From NCBI GenBank assembly GCA_965247065.1, contig CBDFGN010000006.1, forward strand, positions 4,712,001-4,776,000: 64,000 nucleotides of DNA. Direction: 5' to 3'. Origin of the DNA: CBDFGN01 sp965247065. Lineage in GTDB: Bacteria; Bacteroidota; Bacteroidia; Cytophagales; Cyclobacteriaceae. The number at the start of each line of letters is the position of its first letter. Positions within the stretch are counted from its first letter, which is position 1. This document shows positions 27,511 through 35,766 of this stretch, piece by piece. The position numbers were made by a program, and so were the translations under genes. A model generated the notes under the pieces. It was not told the DNA's origin. It was given only the letters and a program-made list of their open reading frames with translations, and did not search any database.

Positions 27511-30090
27511 CTATTTCAACAAAACCATCTTTTGGGTTAACACCTCATCGCCGGCCTGCAGTTGGACCAAGTATATCCCGTTAGGCAAAGCAGAACCGTT
27601 CAATATATGAGCATAATGCCTTGGTCCCTGGGAATCCTCCCGTAGGGTCATCTCGTTACCAAAGAGATCCAGGACCCTTAGCTTGGTTTGGAGGGCTGTA
27701 GGCAAGTAGTAAGTTATGGTGGTCCGGTTAAAGAAAGGATTGGGATAATTATGACCCAGCTGAAGCCGGTTTGATTCTTCGGTATCGTCAATACCGGTAA
27801 CCACATTGGGTCGGAGCACGTAGTAGTCAACCTTTTCCCCCGAAATAAGCCGGTTGATGGTGAAGGTGATGTTTCCTTCTGAAATCTCACTTTCCACCCG
27901 GATCGTACTCTCCCCTGAAATTCCTTCCACGCCAACACTTTCGGGGTCCTCCCATTCGGTAGGAATCGCCAGGGTTAAAGACGTCCCCTCACCTTTGGGA
28001 TACCATATCAGAATGCTGTCCTTGGAAACCTTGTTTTCTTGAATAATGTAATGATGTCCCGAAGACAGCTCGTTTCCAAAGTAAGAGGTAAATACACCCC
28101 CAATCAGATTCCCATCCATGCTTAGCGCTAAGGCTCCTACCGGAGGAATCTCGTGACCGTCGGTGGTGGTGTATGAAGAGGAAGAACTCCAATTCTTGAA
28201 TATTATCAGGTTTTCGAACGAACTCTCAGTCACCTGATCTCCCAGGTTGCGGTAATCCGACATCCTGACTCCTGCGTACCTGCTGGCTATCTTTTGCTGG
28301 TAGAGCGAGGCAACATCCACCCATTCATCCCAGTCGTTAAGGTCAGGAGGGACCGACCACCCCATCATGGTGCCCATCGCCATATTCAGGGACAGATTCT
28401 CAATATTTATGACGTGCTCATCCCCACCGCCCGTGGTCTGGTAGTATAGAGCTTTGTCTCCTGCCAGAATGGTGGTCAGTGGATAGTAGGCCCAGTTGTT
28501 CGCACCCAGATCACGGTCCAGGTCTCCGACTAACTTATGCAGCAGCAGGGTTCCGAAGAAGAAGTTGTGCGAGTCGATTAGGAGGTCGAAGCCTTTCTCA
28601 GCACCCAGGTCAATATCCCGGTGATCCTGGGTGAATTCCCGCCAACCCTCTAGATAGTTTATTTTTGAGGACGCTGTGGAGTTGAAATCCAGGAAGTACT
28701 GCTGGCGGGCTCCAATCTGGTCTAGATAGATGAAGTCACTGCCTACCAGTTCCCGCATGTCATTCAATAGTTTGTCAATTCGTTCAATGACAAACGGATG
28801 TTCAGGAGAGACCACGATGCCGTCGATACCGTAATTTTCTATTAAGGGGGCTCCCTCGTGATCCTGCACAGCAATGTCTGCTGCGGTCAATCCAGGTAAG
28901 TTTTGGACAGTGGGCGATTGAAGATCCCACCAGGTTGGATTGGTATAGGGCATGGAGAACAAACCCCGGTCATGGGCCCTCTGGATCAGGGCAGCCATTT
29001 CTTCGGTGGTACCGTAGTTCGGATCGGGAGGAAGAAAATCCGGATAATTGTGGTCAAATCCGCCCGGGTACCAAGACGAAGCATAAACAATTCCCGGGGA
29101 TGGTAGCGCATCGATGACCGGATTGATGTCACTGAATTTGAGCTCAAAATCGGTGTTGTACCAGGTACTCTTGGAAACGGCGATGAAATCATCACCCAAC
29201 TTCTCCAGTACTGATTCCAGCAGGTCAAATTCATTATCTTTCCTAAAGTCATCAATGGAGGCTATGTGATCCTGGCCAATCCTAATTCTTATTACGTTAC
29301 TATCCCATTCTTCTCCGTCCTCGATAAAAGTGCGGAATTGGAAGGGTATGTAGGTGGCGTTGGCCACAAACCCATCATCATCCTGAAATCCAAAGTCCAC
29401 GACTTGCACCGGCTCGTTCTGATCGTGGATCATATAGAGTGCCAGTTGCTCTTGGGCCAGCTTTATGGAAACAAAGGGTGAAAAACATCCAATCCAGCCT
29501 GGGTATTGGGTCTGATAGGAGCCGTCTTGTTCGAAGAACGACTTTTTCAGGATTAATCCCGGGATAATGGGCAGCAGTGCTTCTTCCACCTCATCCTGGA
29601 GTAAGATCAGGTCTGCTGGCAGATTGAAATACTCCAGGTTGAAGCCATAGTTATTGACCAATGAGGCTTTGAAATCAAGGGAATTCTGGTCAGAGGCAGT
29701 GACCGTGATCTCCACTTCCAGGCGGTTGTTGCTGGACGGATCCGGGATATAATCCATAGTCAATTTATTGAGGTCATCATCCCAGGCGTATTGAAATTTA
29801 TTGACCCCTTCCGGAGAGTAATCGGATCCGCCTATGAAGCTCAGCTCCTGGGCCGGTGGTAATATGGCGTACCAGAGGTTTTCGGAATGGGAACCTTTAG
29901 AGATTTCCTGGTTGGTAGACTTGTCAATGATATAGAATACAGAACCGTTGGACTTACGAAAAGCTATTTCATAGAAATTTTCGTTACTTAGTTTCAGCAG
30001 TTCATCATCCGAATCGTTGAATAGGATGGTTTGGCCGGGGAGGAGATTTGAAATCAGCATGAAAAATGCTAGGGAGCGTGATCTTTTCAT
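27511..30090 (-). CDS. Large secreted glycosidase-like protein with T9SS sorting domain (DUF6259-like)
   Basis: 859 aa. Signal peptide RSLAFFMLISNLLPGQ, then a beta-rich N-terminal region, a TIM-barrel-like part (VYASSWYPGGFDHNYPDFLP, ALIQRAHDRGLFSMPYTNPT, IYLDQIGARQQYFLDFNS) resembling DUF6259/alpha-galactosidase-type glycoside hydrolases, a beta-sandwich, and a C-terminal type IX secretion signal (LGHNYPNPFFNRTTITYYLP, then PNGIYLVQLQAGDEVLTQKM). It is exported and probably released or surface-bound. The glycosidase call is by pattern; the catalytic acids cannot be fixed. Confidence 0.82.
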   Translation of the reverse strand: MKRSRSLAFFMLISNLLPGQTILFNDSDDELLKLSNENFYEIAFRKSNGSVFYIIDKSTNQEISKGSHSENLWYAILPPAQELSFIGGSDYSPEGVNKFQYAWDDDLNKLTMDYIPDPSSNNRLEVEITVTASDQNSLDFKASLVNNYGFNLEYFNLPADLILLQDEVEEALLPIIPGLILKKSFFEQDGSYQTQYPGWIGCFSPFVSIKLAQEQLALYMIHDQNEPVQVVDFGFQDDDGFVANATYIPFQFRTFIEDGEEWDSNVIRIRIGQDHIASIDDFRKDNEFDLLESVLEKLGDDFIAVSKSTWYNTDFELKFSDINPVIDALPSPGIVYASSWYPGGFDHNYPDFLPPDPNYGTTEEMAALIQRAHDRGLFSMPYTNPTWWDLQSPTVQNLPGLTAADIAVQDHEGAPLIENYGIDGIVVSPEHPFVIERIDKLLNDMRELVGSDFIYLDQIGARQQYFLDFNSTASSKINYLEGWREFTQDHRDIDLGAEKGFDLLIDSHNFFFGTLLLHKLVGDLDRDLGANNWAYYPLTTILAGDKALYYQTTGGGDEHVINIENLSLNMAMGTMMGWSVPPDLNDWDEWVDVASLYQQKIASRYAGVRMSDYRNLGDQVTESSFENLIIFKNWSSSSSYTTTDGHEIPPVGALALSMDGNLIGGVFTSYFGNELSSGHHYIIQENKVSKDSILIWYPKGEGTSLTLAIPTEWEDPESVGVEGISGESTIRVESEISEGNITFTINRLISGEKVDYYVLRPNVVTGIDDTEESNRLQLGHNYPNPFFNRTTITYYLPTALQTKLRVLDLFGNEMTLREDSQGPRHYAHILNGSALPNGIYLVQLQAGDEVLTQKMVLLK

Positions 30091-30244
30091 CGCCGGTAAA
30101 TGTTTTGGTTAATCTAATATGGGAAATTCTGGTTAAAGACTGAAATTTGTCTGTGCTACCGTATTCCGCTCCAGCGGTTCTCTACCATTTTTTTAAATTC
30201 CCGCTGCCCTTAATTTTCGGGCTAAAGGGTTCAACTTTCCGTTC

Positions 30245-30395
30245 TTCCCCGCTTAAGTTCCCGGTCACGGATCGGTTTTGATTGGCCAAGGTGTCGGTGG
30301 CATTTGGCTGAATGGTTCATCAGGGCAGGGAGGAAAGAATGTGAAACATTCTTCCCGCTTTAGTCCCGGGTCATGAACCGCAGGCATAACCTGTT
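30245..30395 (+). repeat. Two box-plus-hairpin dispersed repeats
   Basis: Copy a: TTCCCCGCTTAAGTTCC followed by hairpin CCGGTCACGGATCGG (30261-30275) and TTTTGATTGGCC. Copy b: CTTCCCGCTTTAGTCCC at 30350, near-palindrome GGGTCATGAACC, then CAGG-CATAA-CCTG and TTTTTTAGGCC. The interval 30091-30575 holds no gene that I can support. Confidence 0.6.
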
Positions 30396-30536
30396 TTTTA
30401 GGCCAAGGAGGATGCTGTGCTTGTGGCAAGGTCTCGCTAGGGCGTTAGGCAGGCTAAGATCATTCTGCCTTTTGTGCTCTAGTCGGTTCTTTGGTGGTTT
30501 TATCGCCAAAACGGTAGGAGGGAGGCAAGCGCTCCT

Positions 30537-30595
30537 CCACGCCGGATGGCGGCTTTACAAGCGTGGTGTGGCGACCTAGCCGTCATCCGGCGTGG
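30537..30595. repeat. 12-bp inverted repeat across the 3' end of the membrane-protein gene
   Basis: CCACGCCGGATG (30537-30548) and CATCCGGCGTGG (30584-30595) are perfect complements. The right arm lies inside the last codons, the left arm past the stop. No T run follows, so it may protect the mRNA 3' end rather than terminate. Confidence 0.6.
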
Positions 30596-32927
30596 ACTGG
30601 CTCTTCAACTGTCCCAGGTTACCAACGAAATTCTTGCCTTGGTCCACCCCAACTCCCCAGGTGATGAGCGCAACATAGTCTTTGAAGGTCCCGAAGGTGG
30701 GCTCAGAGTAGTAGTACAGCACCAGTCCTCCAATCAGGGCTAAGGCAGCCGAAACCACGACTAGCATGCCTTGTTCAACCGCCAGCAGTCGCTGCCAAAA
30801 CGTTCGGCTGGAGGCCTGGATGTCGATCTCCGCCTGGATGGCATCGCTGGGGCCGTTTTCATGTTGCAAGACCACTTGGGTAGTTAACTTTCCGGCCTCC
30901 GGGGCGAATTGAAAAAGAGTCTTGCCTTGGCCATTGGTGCTCCATTCAATAGTTTTTGGGGGCGGAGCTGAGGACTGCCACACCTTCCACCGGGGCTTTT
31001 TGGCCTCGGTCTGAAGCATGAAGGACCAGTGGGCCTCCATCCGGGTTTTGGCGATGAAGTCGTCGTCCAGCTTCTTGTCCTTGAACACCACCTGGTATCG
31101 GGTGGGCCACAATGCTTCAACCGGATCTACTCTGGGATTGGCTGTACTTGGGAAAATTTGGGCATTTCCGTTCTCCACAGCATCAACAATTTTGTCCCAG
31201 ACCGCCTTATTGGCGAGGGCCAGAACCCTCTGGAATTGGATGTTGTTCGCATCGTCCTTGGCTATCAGATCGAGGAGCTGTTTGAGTGTGTCCTCATCCT
31301 GTCTGTGCTTCCACAAAATCCGCAAGCTAGTACAGACCCGGTCTACCAGGACCAGTTGGTCTTCGGTAGGGTTATCAGGGAGGTCGGCCTCTATATGATC
31401 GGTCATTAGTTGGGAAACGGCATTCTGGACTTCAGCGCTTTGGTTCAACTGCCTCATGATCTCTTGCAGCGCTTCCAAGGAAACCCTTTGTTTCACCTTT
31501 CGTCGGGCCATCAGCACATCTTCCTTGTAGGTTGCCGCCGGATCAATTAGCGACTGCTTGAATCCTTCCAGTTCGGTTTGGACAGCCGTTGCCGCCACCT
31601 GGTCCAACATTTCGGGTTCGATACGGCCAATGATGTCGTCGAGCTTGGTTTCCAGTCGCCAGTTTAGCATATAGGGAAAATTCCGGGTTTTAAGCTGCCG
31701 GTCAAGATCCCGGTACTGGAGAAGCATTTCCAGAAGGCGCTCGGCAGTGTCCAGATTTTCTGATTGCTCCCCAGGTATTGTTAGCAGTCGAAATTTTGCT
31801 AACACCTTCTGGGCCCGTTTGCGGGTGGCCTTCAGCCACACGATGGGAGCCAGGTTGCCCAGTTCTCCCAACCAATGGCGATTCAGTGCTTGGGTGCGCT
31901 TGTGCATATTAAGGCGCTCTCGCCAGTTTACTATCACCCTGGTGAAGAAGATCGAAAACCCAATAGCCAGGAATAATGCAAAAAGAGGCAGTCCAATCGC
32001 GTGACGCACCTTGGCGACGATCTCAATGTTGGGGGCGGTCCCCGGCTTGGCGTTTTGAGCGCCTAGCTCGATCATTAAGGTATGCTCTCCAACCGGAGCA
32101 CCGATGATCTCAAGCTTAAGTATCCGCTGTTGGCCCGGTGCAATGTTCCGCCGAGCCATTTGGGCCGTATCATCGACCGGATAACTTTCCAGGTTGGCGA
32201 CAGTCATGCCGTCCAGAGAGAATTTGAGGTTCTTGATATCCAGCTCAGGGGTCACTTCAGCGTCGGTTGCCCGGCGGATCCGAATACCTTGTAAGGATTT
32301 CTTGCCGCTTTTTTCCCCCAAGGTTATCGAGAAGCTAGGATTATCCCTGGAGAAGATCCGCCAAAGGCTGTAGATCTCCACTTCTAGCTCCACCTTCGTT
32401 ACGTCCGCTATCAGCTCGCCCAGGGGGTCTGGCTGATGAAGCGTGATTTGCCAGGATTGGGGCTCGGGTAAAAAAACCGTGATGGTTCCGGTATATTTGA
32501 CTCCTGGTATTACATCGCCTATTCGCAGATCCAGGTCCGCCAGGTGCTCATCCTTGGTAAATCGTAGATCCGTGGCTTTGGTGGTGTTACCTGCGGCCGG
32601 TGGTACCACAGATACGGAAGCGCTTTCGTCGTCGTCGGACAGAAAAGCGCCCAGGAGAATATCATACTGGCGCTCCAAGATGCCTGTATCGTAGAACATG
32701 AGCTTCACCGTATCGGAAGCGGGCACCGGAAGGTCAATCGAGCTGCCGTCTGAACCGACCAGAGAAAGGCGCTGCGCAACACTCTCGGGAGCCAGTCCAA
32801 TCCATAAAAGAAATACAAGTCCCCAACAATATAAGAAAACGTTCTTCAATGGTCTCCCCCAAAGTTCGGGTGCATTGTCTGCAGATGCGAGCTGGCTGTC
32901 CGCAGTTTCAAAGTCGTCCCAGGGCAT
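30576..32927 (-). CDS. Large membrane protein of unknown function
   Basis: 783 aa from the ATG at 32927 (an upstream frame adds 24 hydrophobic residues without a better start). A first helix near residue 30 (LKNVFLYCWGLVFLLWIGLA) is followed by about 250 residues of beta-rich extracytoplasmic sequence, a second helix (GLPLFALFLAIGFSIFFTRV), about 380 residues of charged helical, probably cytoplasmic sequence, and a third helix near the end (MLVVVSAALALIGGLVLYYY). No family recognised. Its position beside a sigma fragment and mobilization genes, and the flanking box repeats, put it on the plasmid-like segment. Confidence 0.7.
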   Translation of the reverse strand: MPWDDFETADSQLASADNAPELWGRPLKNVFLYCWGLVFLLWIGLAPESVAQRLSLVGSDGSSIDLPVPASDTVKLMFYDTGILERQYDILLGAFLSDDDESASVSVVPPAAGNTTKATDLRFTKDEHLADLDLRIGDVIPGVKYTGTITVFLPEPQSWQITLHQPDPLGELIADVTKVELEVEIYSLWRIFSRDNPSFSITLGEKSGKKSLQGIRIRRATDAEVTPELDIKNLKFSLDGMTVANLESYPVDDTAQMARRNIAPGQQRILKLEIIGAPVGEHTLMIELGAQNAKPGTAPNIEIVAKVRHAIGLPLFALFLAIGFSIFFTRVIVNWRERLNMHKRTQALNRHWLGELGNLAPIVWLKATRKRAQKVLAKFRLLTIPGEQSENLDTAERLLEMLLQYRDLDRQLKTRNFPYMLNWRLETKLDDIIGRIEPEMLDQVAATAVQTELEGFKQSLIDPAATYKEDVLMARRKVKQRVSLEALQEIMRQLNQSAEVQNAVSQLMTDHIEADLPDNPTEDQLVLVDRVCTSLRILWKHRQDEDTLKQLLDLIAKDDANNIQFQRVLALANKAVWDKIVDAVENGNAQIFPSTANPRVDPVEALWPTRYQVVFKDKKLDDDFIAKTRMEAHWSFMLQTEAKKPRWKVWQSSAPPPKTIEWSTNGQGKTLFQFAPEAGKLTTQVVLQHENGPSDAIQAEIDIQASSRTFWQRLLAVEQGMLVVVSAALALIGGLVLYYYSEPTFGTFKDYVALITWGVGVDQGKNFVGNLGQLKSQSTPDDG

Positions 32928-33239
32928 AGTAAAAAATTTTGTCCAGCTCAGAAATAGAGCCGGGCCGGTTAAGATAGACAAGACCTCGAGGAAAAACAAT
33001 TACTTTTTTGGGTACCGTCTCGTGCAGGGTAGTGGGGTAGACCATCTCTCGGTTTGGGATCCTGTCTTCGAACGAAGGTCGCCAGGCAACCTGGCCAACC
33101 CTGGCCGCGGCCTTAGATCAATCGTGCCCAAGCCTCCCAACGACAGTTTCGAACGGTTGCGGTTCAGGCTACCTTTTTCCGACAGCAGTGCCCTATTCAT
33201 CACCTTAGTTTTGTATAGGACTTAGGGGCACTCTGAGAT

Positions 33240-33490
33240 AGTCTGTCGGGTCCAATTCCCTCATCTTTACCGCTTTAGTTCCCGTCAGGGACCGGTTTAA
33301 TTAGCGGAATGGTTCTACTTCTCGAAATGGGCTGCATGAACATCAGGCCTTCCCTCTTTGCGCTTTAGTGCTTTGCCAGTACTGCTCTTCCGGGGGCGGT
33401 AGGAGGGAAGCTTTCGGGTGTGGATGTTGGTGTGATAAAACAAAAGGGCTGAAAACAACTTTCCGCTTTAGTCCTTCTAGCCAGTTCTTC
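33240..33490 (+). repeat. Cluster of three box-plus-hairpin dispersed repeats
   Basis: Boxes at 33269 (CCGCTTTAGTTCCC, then CCGTCAGGGACCGG and TTTAATTAGC), 33360 (GCGCTTTAGTGC) and 33462 (CCGCTTTAGTCC). The middle one is followed at 33396 by GGTAGGAGGGA, also found after the 30470 region (30510), so the repeat unit extends about 70 bp. The interval 33000-33523 holds no gene that I can support. Confidence 0.55.
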
Positions 33491-33523
33491 CGAGAATTTC
33501 AGAAGGTTTTATGAAGACACTGA

Positions 33524-34033
33524 TCATCCTAAATATGCCTTCAATGATCTACTCTTTGGATTTGAGCGAAGGTTCTTGATCGCCCTTTGTTTTATTTGTC
33601 TCACCCTTTCTGTTGTCAGTTCAAATTTTTCTGCAATTTCTGCCAGTCTCATCGGTGGCTTCCCATGTAGTCCAAAAGATAGGCTGATTATGGTAGCTTC
33701 CTTGGATCTTAATGAAGACAGTGCGGTCAGCAGCTCCTTCTTCAGTGAGTCTTTCATCAATTTTGAATCGGGAGTATCCACAGTATCGCTTGCCAACAGA
33801 TCCAGTAAGTTGCTGCCTTGTTCATCTTGAAGGATAGGAGCATGCAGTGATGTGTGGGGATAAGAAATACTCATATTATGGGTAACTTCCTCTGATGGAA
33901 CATCCAATACTTCAGCCAGCTCCTGCTCAGAAGGTTCCCTCTCATATTTTTGTTGTAATTCTGAATAGGTCCCATTCATTCTGGTAATGGTGCTAACTCT
34001 ATTCCAAGGTAAGCGGACTATCCTTGACTGCCT
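33524..34033 (-). pseudogene. Sigma-70 (RpoD-like) fragment: regions 3 and 4 only
   Basis: Continuous minus frame. Upstream of the first ATG (33979) it still reads SRIVRLPWNRVSTITR, the end of sigma region 2.4/3.0, so translation originally began further up. Region 3 (REPSEQELAEVLDVPSEEVT) and region 4 (ALSSLRSKEATIISLSFGLH, then RLAEIAEKFELTTERVRQIK) are complete with the -35-binding HTH. Regions 1 and 2 (core binding and -10 recognition) are missing. It is either a decayed group 1/2 sigma or, less likely, a short -35-binding protein started at 33979. Confidence 0.75.
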
Positions 34034-34091
34034 GGCTTTTATTAGGAGGCGGGCCTTTGCCCTGGCTGTGGGCTGCTTGGAATTTGGTCAT

Positions 34092-34115
34092 CCATTCTTC
34101 CCGCTTTAGTACGCT
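34092..34115 (+). repeat. Box of the dispersed repeat
   Basis: CATTCTTCCCGCTTTAGTAC; same box as 30350 and 49728. No clean hairpin follows. Confidence 0.5.
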
Positions 34116-34278
34116 AGCTGGTCGGTCCCATCTTCACATGCCCGCGGGCTCCTCATTTGCGAGTCTCCTGGAGCTGCACCATTTGAGGTGAATTTCAGCT
34201 GCCTTTGGCGGGGTCGCTTGCAATTCTGAGCGGCTTTTCTTAGCTTGGATGGGCCCCCGCGCAGTAGGAGCAAGATGT

Positions 34279-34320
34279 GCATTTCAACACTAAAAACTAC
34301 GTAATTGGCGGTTGAAATGC
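34279..34320. other. Perfect inverted repeat upstream of mobC, candidate oriT or mob operator
   Basis: GCATTTCAAC (34279-34288) and GTTGAAATGC (34311-34320) are perfect 10-bp arms around a 22-nt AT-rich loop, 37 bp before mobC. Relaxase target sites commonly have such an arm next to the nick, and accessory RHH proteins bind there. Confidence 0.5.
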
Positions 34321-34357
34321 GGGTCTTGGTTTTGTTGCGTTCCACTTACAAAACAAG

Positions 34358-34672
34358 ATGGCACGACCCAAAAAAGCGATTACTCTTGACAAGCAATACA
34401 GCGTCAGACTCACGCTTGCTGAGGCCAAATGGATTGAGCGCGAGGCCGGCAGGTATGGCCTGTCGGTGTCCAGCTACCTGAGGCAGAAAGGCCTGAAAAA
34501 TAAGCTCGTCCCCCGTCTCAATGATGATGAGGCTGGCTATTACGCCCAGCTCTCCGGCATGGCCAAGAATCTAAATCAGCTGGCCCGCCTGGCCCACACC
34601 CGAAGGGCGCTGGTCTCGGATATCGAGGAGGCCATAGGTGGCATTCGTGAACTAGTTGCCAGGCTAAAATGA
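34358..34672 (+). CDS. mobC: MobC-like mobilization accessory protein (ribbon-helix-helix)
   Basis: 104 aa with an RHH-type start: KQYSVRLTLAEAKWIEREAG then YGLSVSSYLRQKGL, followed by a C-terminal helical region GMAKNLNQLARLAHTRR typical of plasmid mobilization relaxosome proteins (MobC/MbpC). It helps load the relaxase at oriT. It overlaps the relaxase start by 4 nt (ATGA), so the two are translationally coupled. Confidence 0.85.
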   Translation: MARPKKAITLDKQYSVRLTLAEAKWIEREAGRYGLSVSSYLRQKGLKNKLVPRLNDDEAGYYAQLSGMAKNLNQLARLAHTRRALVSDIEEAIGGIRELVARLK

Positions 34673-35418
34673 TCGGCCAAGTGACCATTGGCAAGAGCTT
34701 CGGCGGGGCGGTTAGGTATGTTATGGACAAGCCCTAGGCCGAGGTGCTCGACTATGCCGGCATCTTCGCTGACACCGCGGCTGTGGCCACCCAGGATTTC
34801 AATGTCATTCGGCGCCAGCGGCCCAGGATCCAGAACGCGGTGTGGCATGCGACCTTGTCGTTTGCCTACGCCGATGAGGTGAACAGTGCGATGATGACCG
34901 GCATTGCTGGCAAATACTTAAGCGAGCTGGGCCTTGCGAAAAACCAGTACCTGGTGGTGCGCCACCATGATACCCAGCACGAGCACCTGCATATCGTCGC
35001 CAACAGGGTGGGCTTTACCGGGGAGGTTGTCAGCGACAAATGGTGTAAGAACCGCACGGCCAAAGCCTGTGACAGGCTGGAAAAAGAATTCAACCTGACG
35101 GTCGCGCGCGACCAGGGGAGGGGCAAAGTTGTTGCCTCAGACAAGATACCCGCTTTGAAACAGGTAAAGCAAGAGATCAAGGTTGCCATCCTGGAGTGTT
35201 TGATGAACCGGGTCAGCAATATGGACCGTCTGAAGTCGGTATTGCAAAAAAAAGGTATTGAGACCCATCTTCAGGTGCAGAAGACGGGCCGGGTGAATGG
35301 CATTACCTTCAGGAAAAACCAGATCGCCATCAAGGGCAGCGCCGTGGATAGGAATTTCAGCTATCAGAAACTAAAGAATAAGCTGACCCGGGGTCGCGAT
35401 CAGGGGATGTCTTTTTGA
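34669..35418 (+). pseudogene. Mobilization relaxase (MobA/VirD2 type) with an in-frame amber codon
   Basis: The frame starts at 34669 (IGQVTIGKSFGGAVRYVMDK) and meets TAG at codon 23 (34735-34737), just after the likely catalytic Tyr17. Beyond it the frame stays open to 35418 with the HUH metal motif RHHDTQHEHLHIVANRVGF and the C-terminal TGRVNGITFRKNQIAIKGSA. Total length 249 codons, short for the family. Relaxases nick oriT and pilot DNA. As written, the Tyr and the His triad cannot be in one chain without readthrough. Confidence 0.85.
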
Positions 35419-35766
35419 GCGCACCTGCTTAAGCGGAGAAAACGATCAGGCAAGCCTGTTTATTTAGCCTTGGTTGAAAACATTCTGCCGCTTTAGTCCC
35501 GGTCGCAGCCCTCAGGCAAGCCTGTTAAATTGCCCACGGTTATGGAGCAGGCTCGAAGGCAGGCTTGGGACGGCGTTATGGTCAGAATACAAGGATCAAA
35601 TTATCACCCCCAATCTTCGCGCTCAAGTCTTCTAGCTCGAAGATCCCGGGTATCCATGTACGTGCCCCGCATCAGCATACCATTCTCCCGGCTTTAGCCC
35701 CCGGTCGCAGCCTGGGTTTATTGAAGAAGGTATAGTTTAAAGGAGACTGGTTAGAGTCAAACGCGA
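35419..35766 (+). repeat. Intergenic region with box-plus-hairpin repeats
   Basis: Identical hairpins CAGGCAAGCCTG at 35447-35458 and 35513-35524, followed by TTTATTTAGCC and TTAAATTGCCC. Boxes at 35425 (CCTGCTTAAG), 35487 (GCCGCTTTAGTCCC) and 35688 (CCGGCTTTAGCCCC, then CCCGG-TCGCAG-CCTGGG). No gene seen. Confidence 0.55.

Noticed and set aside
31018..31409. Overlapping plus-strand open frames inside the large membrane-protein gene
   Set aside because: Antisense shadows of a clearly coding minus frame in GC-richer DNA.
33000..33203. Minus-strand open frame of 67 codons before the large membrane protein
   Set aside because: Arg/Pro-rich reading of repeat DNA without family resemblance.
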